From Spirochaetales bacterium (GTDB taxonomy: Bacteria; Spirochaetota; Spirochaetia; Sphaerochaetales; Sphaerochaetaceae): a stretch of 64,000 nt of DNA. The stretch covers positions 447,592-511,591 of the forward strand of contig JAHDQJ010000002.1 in the NCBI GenBank assembly GCA_018433865.1, written 5' to 3'. The notes beneath the pieces are model-generated. The model was not told the DNA's origin and did no database searches. It worked only from the letters and a program-made list of their open reading frames with translations. This document shows positions 1-7,162 of the stretch, one piece after another. The translations under genes and the position numbers were made by a program. Position 1 is the first letter of the stretch. Each line of letters begins with the position of its first letter.

Positions 1-1
1 G

Positions 2-412
2 ATCAGGAAGACGGTCAGCGGTCAGACACACAAGATCGATGACGCGCCGTGGCCGGGATTCCCTGCCGACCTGTTGAGCATCATCACCGTCGCCGCGACA
101 CAGATGAAAGGTTCGATCCTCATCCATGAGAAGATGTACGAGTCGCGGATGTTCTTCATCGATTGGCTGATCAGGATGGGAGCGGACATCATCCTCTGTG
201 ACCCGCATCGGGCGATCGTGAACGGTCCTGCCCGGCTACGGCCGGCTGAGGTCTCAAGTCCCGATGTACGGGCGGGCATGGCCCTGGTCATCGCAGCGCT
301 CAGCGCGGAAGGAACCTCGACGATCCAGAATATCTACCAGATCGAACGGGGTTATGAGCGGTTGTGCGAGAAGCTTGTGGCGTTGGGCGCGAAGATCCAG
401 CGTTTGCCCTAA
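2..412 (+). CDS. murA: UDP-N-acetylglucosamine 1-carboxyvinyltransferase, C-terminal part (5' end outside window)
   Basis: Only the last 136 residues are present. The family adds enolpyruvate from PEP to UDP-GlcNAc, the first committed cytoplasmic step of peptidoglycan synthesis. Visible MurA features are PWPGFPADL, the following [10 protein letters not shown] segment (family form: E-x-x-x-x-x-R-F), MGADI, and a C-terminal [10 protein letters not shown]. The catalytic Cys loop would lie upstream of the window. The gene ends in TAA, followed by an AT-rich convergent gap. A MurA paralogue of the EPSP synthase superfamily is a less likely alternative. Confidence 0.9.
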   Translation: MRKTVSGQTHKIDDAPWPGFPADLLSIITVAATQMKGSILIHEKMYESRMFFIDWLIRMGADIILCDPHRAIVNGPARLRPAEVSSPDVRAGMALVIAALSAEGTSTIQNIYQIERGYERLCEKLVALGAKIQRLP

Positions 413-485
413 CCATATGTTTTTCAAGGATTTCCTCTCTGTTTCCGGAATGAATCCCACAATCATTACCACACTATTCAACAGG

Positions 486-494
486 TTATCCACA
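486..494 (+). promoter_or_regulatory. Consensus DnaA box
   Basis: The sequence TTATCCACA matches the bacterial DnaA box consensus exactly. It lies in the murA/AAA+ convergent gap and has the same orientation as the second perfect box 223 bp downstream. Confidence 0.6.
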
Positions 495-544
495 ACCTTT
501 TCCCAAGTGCTCTGCAAACCTTCTGTCCCCTTGCTTCCATGCCC

Positions 545-566
545 TGTTCCCGCACCCGTGGGAACA
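545..566. repeat. Inverted repeat, 7-bp arms
   Basis: TGTTCCC (545-551) and GGGAACA (560-566) are perfect inverted copies around an 8-nt loop. The RNA could fold as a hairpin. Neither strand has a strong T-run after it (CTTTG on the plus strand), so it is at best a weak terminator for murA. Confidence 0.5.
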
Positions 567-697
567 CTTTGCAGTAATCGTGTCAATTTATTCCATATAA
601 ATGAATTGGTTACCTACCTAGTGGGTCGGTTTTATAACATACCCATATAAGAACCATTATCTTTCATATAGAAGGAATAGCCGCTTCCCGTAGGCAT

Positions 698-717
698 TCA
701 TCCACAAGTTATCCACA
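698..717 (+). promoter_or_regulatory. DnaA box pair (one perfect, one with a single mismatch)
   Basis: TCATCCACA (698-706) has one mismatch to the consensus and TTATCCACA (709-717) has none. They are in the same orientation, 11 bp apart start to start, about one helical turn. Such closely spaced boxes are typical of DnaA-controlled sites. They lie just beyond the stop codon of the AAA+ gene. Confidence 0.55.
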
Positions 718-727
718 GGGATGTACA

Positions 728-1960
728 TCACAATTGCGATATAACATCGTGCTGTGACACAAACCCATAATCCTGGTAACTGTCCTTGCGTGAAAGAGCC
801 GATTCGGTAAGTATTTCCCTGCATGAGAGGCTCTTTGCTTCCGTGGGGGCAAAAACTGAAAGAAGGTCGAGTTCCTTGAAAAGTTCGCGAACATTCCCCG
901 GCCAGTGGTATGCCATGATCTTGCCCATCGTGTCCCTGTCGGGTCTCCGCCGCTCTCCGATCGAAGCGAGATGGTGTCCGATCAAGAGCGGTATGTCGGT
1001 CTTGTGCTCCCGGAGCGGCGGGAGGTTGATCACCAGTCTGTTGAGCCGGTTGTAGAGGTCGAACCACAAGGATCCCTTCTTGCACAACTGTGCCAAGGGG
1101 ACGTTCGAGGCGGTGATCAGCTTGAAATCGGAACAGAGCACACGGTCGCTTCCCAGGGGACGGAACTTCTTGGTCTCGAGCAGTCGCAGCAATTTCCCCT
1201 GCACCTCCTTTGCAAGATCCTCGATCTCATCGAGGAACAGGAGACCTCCGTCCGCAGACTTCACGACTCCCTCATGGGCTTGCTTCGCATCCGTGTAAGC
1301 CCCCCGCTCATTACCGAAGAGATACGTATCGGCAAGAGTCCCGGGGATGGACGAGCAGTTCACGATCACGAACGGACCCGATTGCGAGGCCTCACGCCTG
1401 AGCAGGGACGCGACCACCTCCTTTCCTGTCCCCGTCTCACCGTTGATATGTACCGCACGGAATGAGGAGCCGATCTTCGCGATGATGTTTCGCACCAGTA
1501 CCATCTGCCGGGAAGCTCCTACCAATTCGGATGAAAACCTATCGATCCGGAGGGTACGCCGAAGCTGCTCGAGTTGGCATTCGTTCAGGTGCCCCGCAAG
1601 GGATGCTTCTTTTCCGTTCGTGATAAGGCCCTCGATCAACTGGTCCGCCGAGAACGGCTTGCGAAGGATTCCGAAGCTGTTGTGGATGAGAAACGGATGG
1701 TGTTTCGATGTGGCCAACCTGCCGGTCAGCAAGATTTTTGTCCCTGGGATTTTCAATGCAAGCAAACCTTCGATGAGGACAAGGGGATTGTGCTCACAGA
1801 AATCCTCATCCATCAGGATCACCGGGCAGTTGTCATCCTCGGCCTTCCGTTTCAGTTCCGTAAATCGCTCCGATGTGCCGACCCAATGGCAACCCATTCC
1901 AAATTGCCTGTTCAGGGCAGATCGCAGCTTGACATCCTTTGTTATGAGAAAGAGAGACAC
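728..1960 (-). CDS. Receiver-AAA+ protein of the NtrC type with degenerate sigma54 loop and no DNA-binding domain
   Basis: 410 aa. Residues 1-115 resemble a receiver domain: likely phospho-acceptor D51 in LMDED, T79, and K101 in RKPF, but only one acidic residue (D9) where two are usual. Residues 145-375 form an AAA+ ATPase of the sigma54-activator class, with Walker A GETGTGKE (174-181) and Walker B LLFLDE (240-245). The sigma54-contacting loop, normally GAFTGA, reads GAYTDA (220-225), with an Asp replacing the second Gly. No Fis-type helix-turn-helix follows; the last 35 residues are unlike one. The GTG start at 1960 has AGGAGG five nt upstream. It may be a DNA-independent or non-transcriptional regulator. 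What it regulates cannot be read from the window. Confidence 0.75.
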   Translation of the reverse strand: MSLFLITKDVKLRSALNRQFGMGCHWVGTSERFTELKRKAEDDNCPVILMDEDFCEHNPLVLIEGLLALKIPGTKILLTGRLATSKHHPFLIHNSFGILRKPFSADQLIEGLITNGKEASLAGHLNECQLEQLRRTLRIDRFSSELVGASRQMVLVRNIIAKIGSSFRAVHINGETGTGKEVVASLLRREASQSGPFVIVNCSSIPGTLADTYLFGNERGAYTDAKQAHEGVVKSADGGLLFLDEIEDLAKEVQGKLLRLLETKKFRPLGSDRVLCSDFKLITASNVPLAQLCKKGSLWFDLYNRLNRLVINLPPLREHKTDIPLLIGHHLASIGERRRPDRDTMGKIMAYHWPGNVRELFKELDLLSVFAPTEAKSLSCREILTESALSRKDSYQDYGFVSQHDVISQL

Positions 1961-1995
1961 CTGATCCTCCTCGGGTTCACATGCTGGTACAATGA

Positions 1996-2015
1996 GGTAT
2001 CACCTCCATGATACC
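1996..2015. repeat. Inverted repeat between rsmE and the AAA+ gene (candidate operator or hairpin)
   Basis: GGTATCA (1996-2002) and TGATACC (2009-2015) are perfect 7-bp inverted arms around a 6-nt spacer. The element lies about 35 bp upstream of the GTG of the AAA+ gene and downstream of the rsmE stop. It has no T-run in either direction, so an operator or an RNA hairpin is more likely than an intrinsic terminator. Confidence 0.55.
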
Positions 2016-2049
2016 GGAGGATCGGCAGTTTTGGAATGTCTCGGAAATG

Positions 2050-2832
2050 TCACACTTCTTCGATGAGCAGGTGCTGCACGATGGCTGTGGCGACGATTGC
2101 TGCCGTTTCTGCGCGCAAGATATTGGTCTTGAGCATCACCGGATGGAATCCGTGTGCGGTGAGAAGCGATGCTTCCTCGTCGGAGAAGCCCCCCTCCGGT
2201 CCCACCACCAAGGCGACAGGAGCACCATCCCGTGCAATCCTGTGCGCTCTCAAGATCGAAGGAAGCGATTCTTCTTTTTCCTTCGGGACTTGGTGGAGGA
2301 GCATCGCGGTTCCCCGATCTCCCCACTCACCGGGAATTTCGGAGAGATCGATCGGCCAGGCGATTTCAGTCATCACCGGAGAGCCGCTCTGCTGGAGAGC
2401 TTCCTTGGCGATGAGCACGAGCCGTTGTCTCCGATCCTCCTCCTTCCCCGTGAGGTCGATCACGCTGGATCTGCTGGAGAAGGGGATGATACGGGTGACA
2501 CCCAGTTCGGTTGCCTGGCGCACGATCTGCTCCATTTTCTTTCCCTTGCAAAGACCTTGGTAGAGATGGATCGGAGGAAACGGACCACGGTAGGAAGGCA
2601 GGGCATCAGAAGTCGAGACGGGATCCGATTGCGCTTCGGTACAGCACAATGTGCACGTGCCTTTCCCTACTACAGTGAGCTTCAGATCCCAGAACCTTCC
2701 CGACTTATCCCTTCCTGCGAAGAGCGAACCTTCCTTCATGCGCAGGACCTTCGTCAGGTAGTGGGCATCCTTTCCCCTCAACACCAGGTCTCCGTTTCCG
2801 CCGAAAGAGTCGGGAAGTACGTACACCCGCAT
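2050..2832 (-). CDS. rsmE: 16S rRNA (uracil-1498-N3)-methyltransferase RsmE
   Basis: 260 aa, usual length for RsmE, a SPOUT-class enzyme that methylates N3 of U1498 in the decoding region of 16S rRNA using S-adenosylmethionine. The C-terminal trefoil knot is recognised by LVVGPEGGFSDEE and TNILRAETAA near the end, both RsmE signatures. The N-terminal part (VLRMKEG) resembles the PUA-like RNA-binding domain. The start ATG overlaps the ctp stop by one base (TGATG), so translation is probably coupled to ctp. The two form one minus-strand transcript that runs toward the AAA+ gene. Confidence 0.93.
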   Translation of the reverse strand: MRVYVLPDSFGGNGDLVLRGKDAHYLTKVLRMKEGSLFAGRDKSGRFWDLKLTVVGKGTCTLCCTEAQSDPVSTSDALPSYRGPFPPIHLYQGLCKGKKMEQIVRQATELGVTRIIPFSSRSSVIDLTGKEEDRRQRLVLIAKEALQQSGSPVMTEIAWPIDLSEIPGEWGDRGTAMLLHQVPKEKEESLPSILRAHRIARDGAPVALVVGPEGGFSDEEASLLTAHGFHPVMLKTNILRAETAAIVATAIVQHLLIEEV

Positions 2833-4274
2833 CAGTTGCCCGTCTCCAGGAATTCCAAGGCTCTCTTGAGGACACGGTCGTACTCAGGGTCGGCGACCGG
2901 CCTGTCGTCATAGGGCATCTCGCTCAAATACTCTCTCCGCAAAAGCAGACGATAGACATCCTCTTCAAGCGGAGGATTCTCCCCGACGACGGTACGGATG
3001 AACAGATCCATGTTCTCTTGGGAGTACTCGGGGTGCTCTGCCACGAAATCGGTGACGACACCGCTGTTTACGAACTCCATGTAGAGGTCCATCTGTTCCT
3101 CGCCGATCTGGAGGTCCTCGATCTCGATGTCTACGGGAATTCCTGTCTTGTGGATGTCATTCCCATCGGGCGTCCTGTATTGGCTGGTTGTCAATGTATA
3201 GTATCCGTCCCCGAACGGAGAGACCACCTGGATCAATCCCTTGCCGAACGTAGTGGTTCCGATCAAGGTCGCACGGTCGTTGTCCTTCAATGCGCCGGAA
3301 AGAATTTCCGAGCTGGATGCGGAACCCTTGTTCACGAGCACCACCACGGGAACATCTTGGGGTACGAGCGTGCTGGAGGAGGAGACATAGGTCCTGTTGT
3401 TGGTCGAGTTCTTGCTGTTCACACTGACGATCGTCTTGTCGGAGAGGAACATGTCGGCAATGTTCAGCGTCGTGTCGACGATTCCTCCCGGATTGTCACG
3501 AAGATCGAGGATCAACGCCGAAAAGCCTTCCTTCGCGAACTGCTGCAATTCCTTGCGCACCTGGTCCGCGGTCGAGTTGGTGAACTGGGTGATGCGCACA
3601 TACGCAACGTTGTTCGGCAACCTGTCCTTGGAGACGGTGGGCACACTGACGATCTTCCTGATGACCGTCACTTCGAAGGTAGTGTTTCCACGAAGGATCG
3701 TGAGTACCACCGGAGTGTTCGGCGCTCCCTTCAGTGCGCGCGATGCCTCGGTAGCCTCCCACTCGTCAACGGCATTGCCGTCGATGTGGCTGATCATGTC
3801 CCCGGATCGCAACCCGGCAGTTTCGGCGGGAGAGCCGGGGAACACGCTGGTGATGTTGACCATGTAGGTCTCGGGCTTGCTGAAATCGCGATACTCAAGA
3901 TAGTTCTTCGAGATATATGCGCCGATACCTCCATAGGTCCCGGAGGTCTCCTCGCTGAAATCGGAGGCCTCCTGGCTGACGATATAGGCGGAATACTCAT
4001 CCCCAAGTCCGGTGAAGAGGGCTTTCGCCATGCTCTCGTATACGGCCTTGTGGTCAATGTCGAACAGGAAATCCCTCTCCACCAAACGGTAGAGAAGTTC
4101 CAGTCTTTGCATGTTCACGGTTATCTCGTCCTGGCTGAACGAGCGGGAGGAGGAAGCCGGTGTGCCGGTGAAGAATGCGGGAATCAATTTCTCATCAATC
4201 CCGGTTGCTGCAGCGGCTTGGCTGATGAATACGGACAAGACAACCAGCAGTATGATGGTGATGATCTTTTTCAT
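2832..4274 (-). CDS. ctp: C-terminal processing peptidase, S41 family
   Basis: 480 aa. The N-terminus (MKKII, a hydrophobic stretch, then AAAATG) is a signal peptide, so the protease should act in the periplasm or at the membrane. A PDZ domain follows (about 110-200, SPAETAGLRSGD), then the S41 core with DLRDNPGGIVD. The Ser-Lys dyad is readable: S320 in NKGSASSSEI and K345 in TTFGKG, 25 residues apart as in the family. These enzymes trim C-termini of exported or membrane proteins. It is the first gene of the ctp-rsmE unit and is divergent from lgt. A -10 box only 6-9 nt before the ATG suggests little or no leader. Confidence 0.92.
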   Translation of the reverse strand: MKKIITIILLVVLSVFISQAAAATGIDEKLIPAFFTGTPASSSRSFSQDEITVNMQRLELLYRLVERDFLFDIDHKAVYESMAKALFTGLGDEYSAYIVSQEASDFSEETSGTYGGIGAYISKNYLEYRDFSKPETYMVNITSVFPGSPAETAGLRSGDMISHIDGNAVDEWEATEASRALKGAPNTPVVLTILRGNTTFEVTVIRKIVSVPTVSKDRLPNNVAYVRITQFTNSTADQVRKELQQFAKEGFSALILDLRDNPGGIVDTTLNIADMFLSDKTIVSVNSKNSTNNRTYVSSSSTLVPQDVPVVVLVNKGSASSSEILSGALKDNDRATLIGTTTFGKGLIQVVSPFGDGYYTLTTSQYRTPDGNDIHKTGIPVDIEIEDLQIGEEQMDLYMEFVNSGVVTDFVAEHPEYSQENMDLFIRTVVGENPPLEEDVYRLLLRREYLSEMPYDDRPVADPEYDRVLKRALEFLETGN

Positions 4275-4283
4275 ATGTCCAAT

Positions 4284-4313
4284 ATACTACCACATGCGCC
4301 GAATCGGCCACAA
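4284..4313 (-). promoter_or_regulatory. Candidate promoter for ctp-rsmE, very short or no leader
   Basis: On the minus strand TTGTGG (4313-4308), 18 bp, then TAGTAT (4289-4284). An overlapping TATATT (4286-4281) ends six nt before the ATG but has a poor -35. Either choice places the start of transcription within a few bases of the ATG. A GGA just before the start could be a weak ribosome site if a few leader bases are made. Confidence 0.4.
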
Positions 4314-4321
4314 CTGCGTGG

Positions 4322-4350
4322 TTGACCATCATGATTTCTCAGCGTACACT
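4322..4350 (+). promoter_or_regulatory. Sigma70-type promoter of lgt, predicted leaderless
   Basis: TTGACC (4322-4327), a 17-bp spacer, and TACACT (4345-4350). The -10 ends six bases before the ATG at 4357, so the usual start point, about seven bases after the -10, would be the A of the ATG. No purine-rich ribosome-binding site precedes the start. Confidence 0.65.
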
Positions 4351-4356
4351 TCCGCC

Positions 4357-5340
4357 ATGCCATACTATGTTCAGTATCCGACATGGATTTCCCCGTATGT
4401 AATCCCAGGACTTCCCATACGATGGTACAGCATGATGTATCTGGTGGCGTTCGCCATCACCTACCTCCTCTTCAAGCGTCAAAGGAAGGAGGGACTCATC
4501 ACCTGTTCGGACGATGAGACCTATTCGCTCTTCCTCCATACCATCGCGGGCTTGATCTTGGGAGCACGTCTGTTCTCCACCCTCTTCTATGATGGTTCTT
4601 GGTATTATTGGACCCATCCCCACCTGATATTCTGGCCATTCTCGAACGGCAGGTTCGTAGGATTGCCGGGAATGAGCTATCACGGGGGATTGGTCGGAGC
4701 CGTGGCAGGTTGCATGTTGTTCGCCCGCCGCTACCGCAAGCGGTTCTTGGATATCGCCGATACCTTGGTGGCGGGGATTCCCCTCGGCTATACGTTCGGT
4801 CGCCTCGGCAACTTCATCAACGGAGAGTTGTGGGGGCGGGTCTCCACTGCCTCATGGGCGATGGTTTTCCCCGATGCTCCTTCCTTCTCCACGAACTACG
4901 AGTGGGTGCGTGAGATTGCACGGAAGATCGGGATGGACTACACCTCGCTTGCGGCGGTGAACCTTCCGAGGCATCCGAGCCAGCTCTACGAAGCTCTCTT
5001 CGAAGGCGTGCTGCTCTGGGTTTTCCTCTGGTTCTTCATCCGGCACAGAAAGAAATTTCCCGGATATGTGTTGAGTTGGTATCTGATCGGATATGGTTCG
5101 GTACGGTATGTCATCGAATACTTCCGCGAGCCTGATGCCAACTTGGGGTTCATCATCGAAGCGGGAGCAATGAGCGAGCCGACGGCACTCTTTCTCTCCC
5201 CGTTGAACATCTCGATGGGACAGTTGCTCAGCTTGGCGATGGTAATCGCAGGGGTGCTGTTCCTGATCATCGGTTCCAAGCTGAAGAAAAAGAAGATCGC
5301 AGCACAAGCCAGAAGAAGCGGAGGACGGCGTCATGGATGA
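4357..5340 (+). CDS. lgt: Prolipoprotein diacylglyceryl transferase
   Basis: 327 aa integral membrane enzyme that moves diacylglycerol from phosphatidylglycerol to the lipobox Cys of prolipoproteins. The signature FGRLGNFINGELWGR is intact, along with PIRWYSMMY near the N-terminus, MSYHGGLVG, and HPSQLYEALFEG. About seven hydrophobic segments and a basic C-terminal tail (KLKKKK) are visible. The reading frame is open further upstream, but the Lgt homology begins at MPYYVQYPTW, and the promoter sits immediately before that ATG. The 3' end overlaps pepP by 8 bp. At least three predicted lipoproteins elsewhere in the window would be substrates. Confidence 0.95.
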   Translation: MPYYVQYPTWISPYVIPGLPIRWYSMMYLVAFAITYLLFKRQRKEGLITCSDDETYSLFLHTIAGLILGARLFSTLFYDGSWYYWTHPHLIFWPFSNGRFVGLPGMSYHGGLVGAVAGCMLFARRYRKRFLDIADTLVAGIPLGYTFGRLGNFINGELWGRVSTASWAMVFPDAPSFSTNYEWVREIARKIGMDYTSLAAVNLPRHPSQLYEALFEGVLLWVFLWFFIRHRKKFPGYVLSWYLIGYGSVRYVIEYFREPDANLGFIIEAGAMSEPTALFLSPLNISMGQLLSLAMVIAGVLFLIIGSKLKKKKIAAQARRSGGRRHG

Positions 5341-7108
5341 TATTGCACGGAAGTTGGAGAAGATCCGGAGCCTCATGCGTTCTACGGGCATCGATGCCTG
5401 GATAGTGAATGGAAGCGATCCCCACGCTAGTGAGTATGTTGCTCCCCGGTGGAGGACCCGTGCCTGGTTGTCCGGCTTTACCGGATCGGCGGGAACCATC
5501 GTCGTGACGAGCGAGAGCGCCCTGCTGTGGGTCGATTCCCGATACTACATCCAAGGAGCCCAACAGATCGAAGGATCGCCTTTCACGCTGATGAAGCTGG
5601 ATAGCCCGGGAGTCCCGGATCACGTGCAGTATCTGGTGAATACCCTTGCTCCCGAATCCAAGGTGGGAATCGACGGATCCTGCATGACCGTTTCGGCAAG
5701 CCGGATGTTGGAATCGGCTCTCGTTCCGAAGGGTATCGCTCTCGTGGACACTCCCGATTGGTTCGACGTCGCATGGACCGACCGACCTGCAGTCCCTGAA
5801 GGCCGCGTGACGGTGATGGACAGCACGGTCGCGGGAGAGCATGTGCAAGGCAAGCTGATGAGAATCCGCGAGATGTTGCGTACGGTAGGGTGTACCCATA
5901 CGATCGTCTCCTCGTTGGATGATATCGCATGGGCTCTCAACCTGCGTGGCAACGACGTCGCGTTCAACCCCGTCTTTCTCTCGTACCTCGTCATCGGGCC
6001 GAACCAGGCGATACTTTTCTCAGACTCCCATCGTTTTGCCCCTGAGGTGAGCAATGCGTTGGAAGGGATCGTCACGATCCGTCCCTACCAGGAATTCCAC
6101 GTCGGCCTGCTCACGTTGTTCCATGATGACGATGTCCTCTACATTTCTCCCGAGAAGACCACCATACGGACAAAAGCCTCCTTGCCGGCATCCTTGGCGA
6201 CGGTGGAAGGTCGAGACATCACGACGACGCTGAAAGCCAGGAAATCTCCGGTGGAGATCGAAGGAATGCGCAGGGCCCATCTTCTGGATGGAATCGCGAT
6301 GGTGAAGCTGCTTGCGCACCTGTCAAGGTCCGCAGAGAACTATACCGAGTTGAGCATCGCAGCGAAACTTGAGTCGTTCAGGAGTGAGAGCCGCGAGTAC
6401 CTGGGCCCCTCATTCTCCCCGATCGCAGGGTTCGGCCCGCACGGAGCATTGGCACACTACAGCGCGAACGAGGATTCCGATGTGGCGCTGGTCGGAGACA
6501 GTCTTCTCGTGCTGGACAGTGGTGGACAGTACAGGACGGGAACGACTGATATCACGAGAACCCTTGCGTTCGGAGAACCCTCGCGTCAGATGATCACCGA
6601 CTACACGCTGGTGCTGAAGGGCAACCTCGCCTTGGCTTCCCAACGGTTCCCCGCAGGAACGTGCGGATACCAGCTGGATGTCCTGGCTCGACAGTTTCTC
6701 TGGCAGTCCGGGTTCAATTACGGACACGGTACCGGACACGGGATCGGGTTCTGCCTGAACGTCCACGAAGGTCCGCAGAACATCTCCCCAAAACCTGTCG
6801 TCGTCGCGATCGAAGAGGGAATGATCATCTCCGACGAACCGGGCATCTATCGCGAAGGCAGTCACGGGGTCCGCATCGAGAACCTGATCGTCGCGCAGCA
6901 TGCGGCCAAGACGGAGTTCGGGACCTTCCTCGCGTTCGATGTCCTCACCCTCTGCCCGTTCGAGAGAAGGCTGATCGACAAGACGCTGCTGACCGAATCG
7001 GAACGGCAGATGGTCGATGCCTACCACGGTTGGGTATATTCCGAGTTGAGAGAGTATCTGGAAGAAGAAGATGCAGCGTGGCTGAGAGCGGCAACATTGC
7101 CCCTCTGA
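5333..7108 (+). CDS. pepP: Xaa-Pro aminopeptidase (M24B), long form
   Basis: 591 aa, the length of the three-domain aminopeptidase P type: two creatinase-like N-terminal domains, then a pita-bread catalytic domain from about residue 310. Family metal-ligand segments are present: LVLDSGGQY and TTDITRT (Asp ligands), GTGHGIGF (His), IISDEPGIY (Glu), and GVRIENLIVA (Glu). The enzyme removes N-terminal residues preceding proline in the cytoplasm. The ATG lies inside the last codons of lgt, so the two are probably co-translated. A hairpin follows before gpmI. Confidence 0.92.
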   Translation: MDDIARKLEKIRSLMRSTGIDAWIVNGSDPHASEYVAPRWRTRAWLSGFTGSAGTIVVTSESALLWVDSRYYIQGAQQIEGSPFTLMKLDSPGVPDHVQYLVNTLAPESKVGIDGSCMTVSASRMLESALVPKGIALVDTPDWFDVAWTDRPAVPEGRVTVMDSTVAGEHVQGKLMRIREMLRTVGCTHTIVSSLDDIAWALNLRGNDVAFNPVFLSYLVIGPNQAILFSDSHRFAPEVSNALEGIVTIRPYQEFHVGLLTLFHDDDVLYISPEKTTIRTKASLPASLATVEGRDITTTLKARKSPVEIEGMRRAHLLDGIAMVKLLAHLSRSAENYTELSIAAKLESFRSESREYLGPSFSPIAGFGPHGALAHYSANEDSDVALVGDSLLVLDSGGQYRTGTTDITRTLAFGEPSRQMITDYTLVLKGNLALASQRFPAGTCGYQLDVLARQFLWQSGFNYGHGTGHGIGFCLNVHEGPQNISPKPVVVAIEEGMIISDEPGIYREGSHGVRIENLIVAQHAAKTEFGTFLAFDVLTLCPFERRLIDKTLLTESERQMVDAYHGWVYSELREYLEEEDAAWLRAATLPL

Positions 7109-7130
7109 TCGGGCTCATCATGTGAAACAT

Positions 7131-7149
7131 CCGGTGCTTGGCGCACCGG
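7131..7149 (+). other. Stem-loop in the pepP-gpmI spacer
   Basis: CCGGTGC (7131-7137) and GCACCGG (7143-7149) form a perfect 7-bp GC-rich stem with a 5-nt loop. The gpmI ribosome site AAGGAG starts three bases later and there is no T-run. It could be a processing or mRNA-stability element, or could influence access to the gpmI ribosome site. Confidence 0.5.
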
Positions 7150-7162
7150 CCAAGGAGATTAT

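Larger units (their letters stand above)
413..727. other. AT-rich convergent intergenic region with DnaA boxes
   Basis: This 315-bp gap lies between the 3' ends of murA and the AAA+ gene. Positions 571-720 are 92/150 A or T, clearly richer than the flanking genes. It holds two perfect TTATCCACA boxes, one near-match, and a 7+7 inverted repeat (545-566). I see no convincing ORF, tRNA or terminator with a T-run. It could be a DnaA-binding site, an origin element, or just spacer with an unusual composition. Confidence 0.6.

Noticed and set aside
4111-4356. 82-codon N-terminal extension of lgt
   Set aside because: It lies inside the ctp gene on the other strand and across the lgt promoter; Lgt homology begins at the ATG at 4357.
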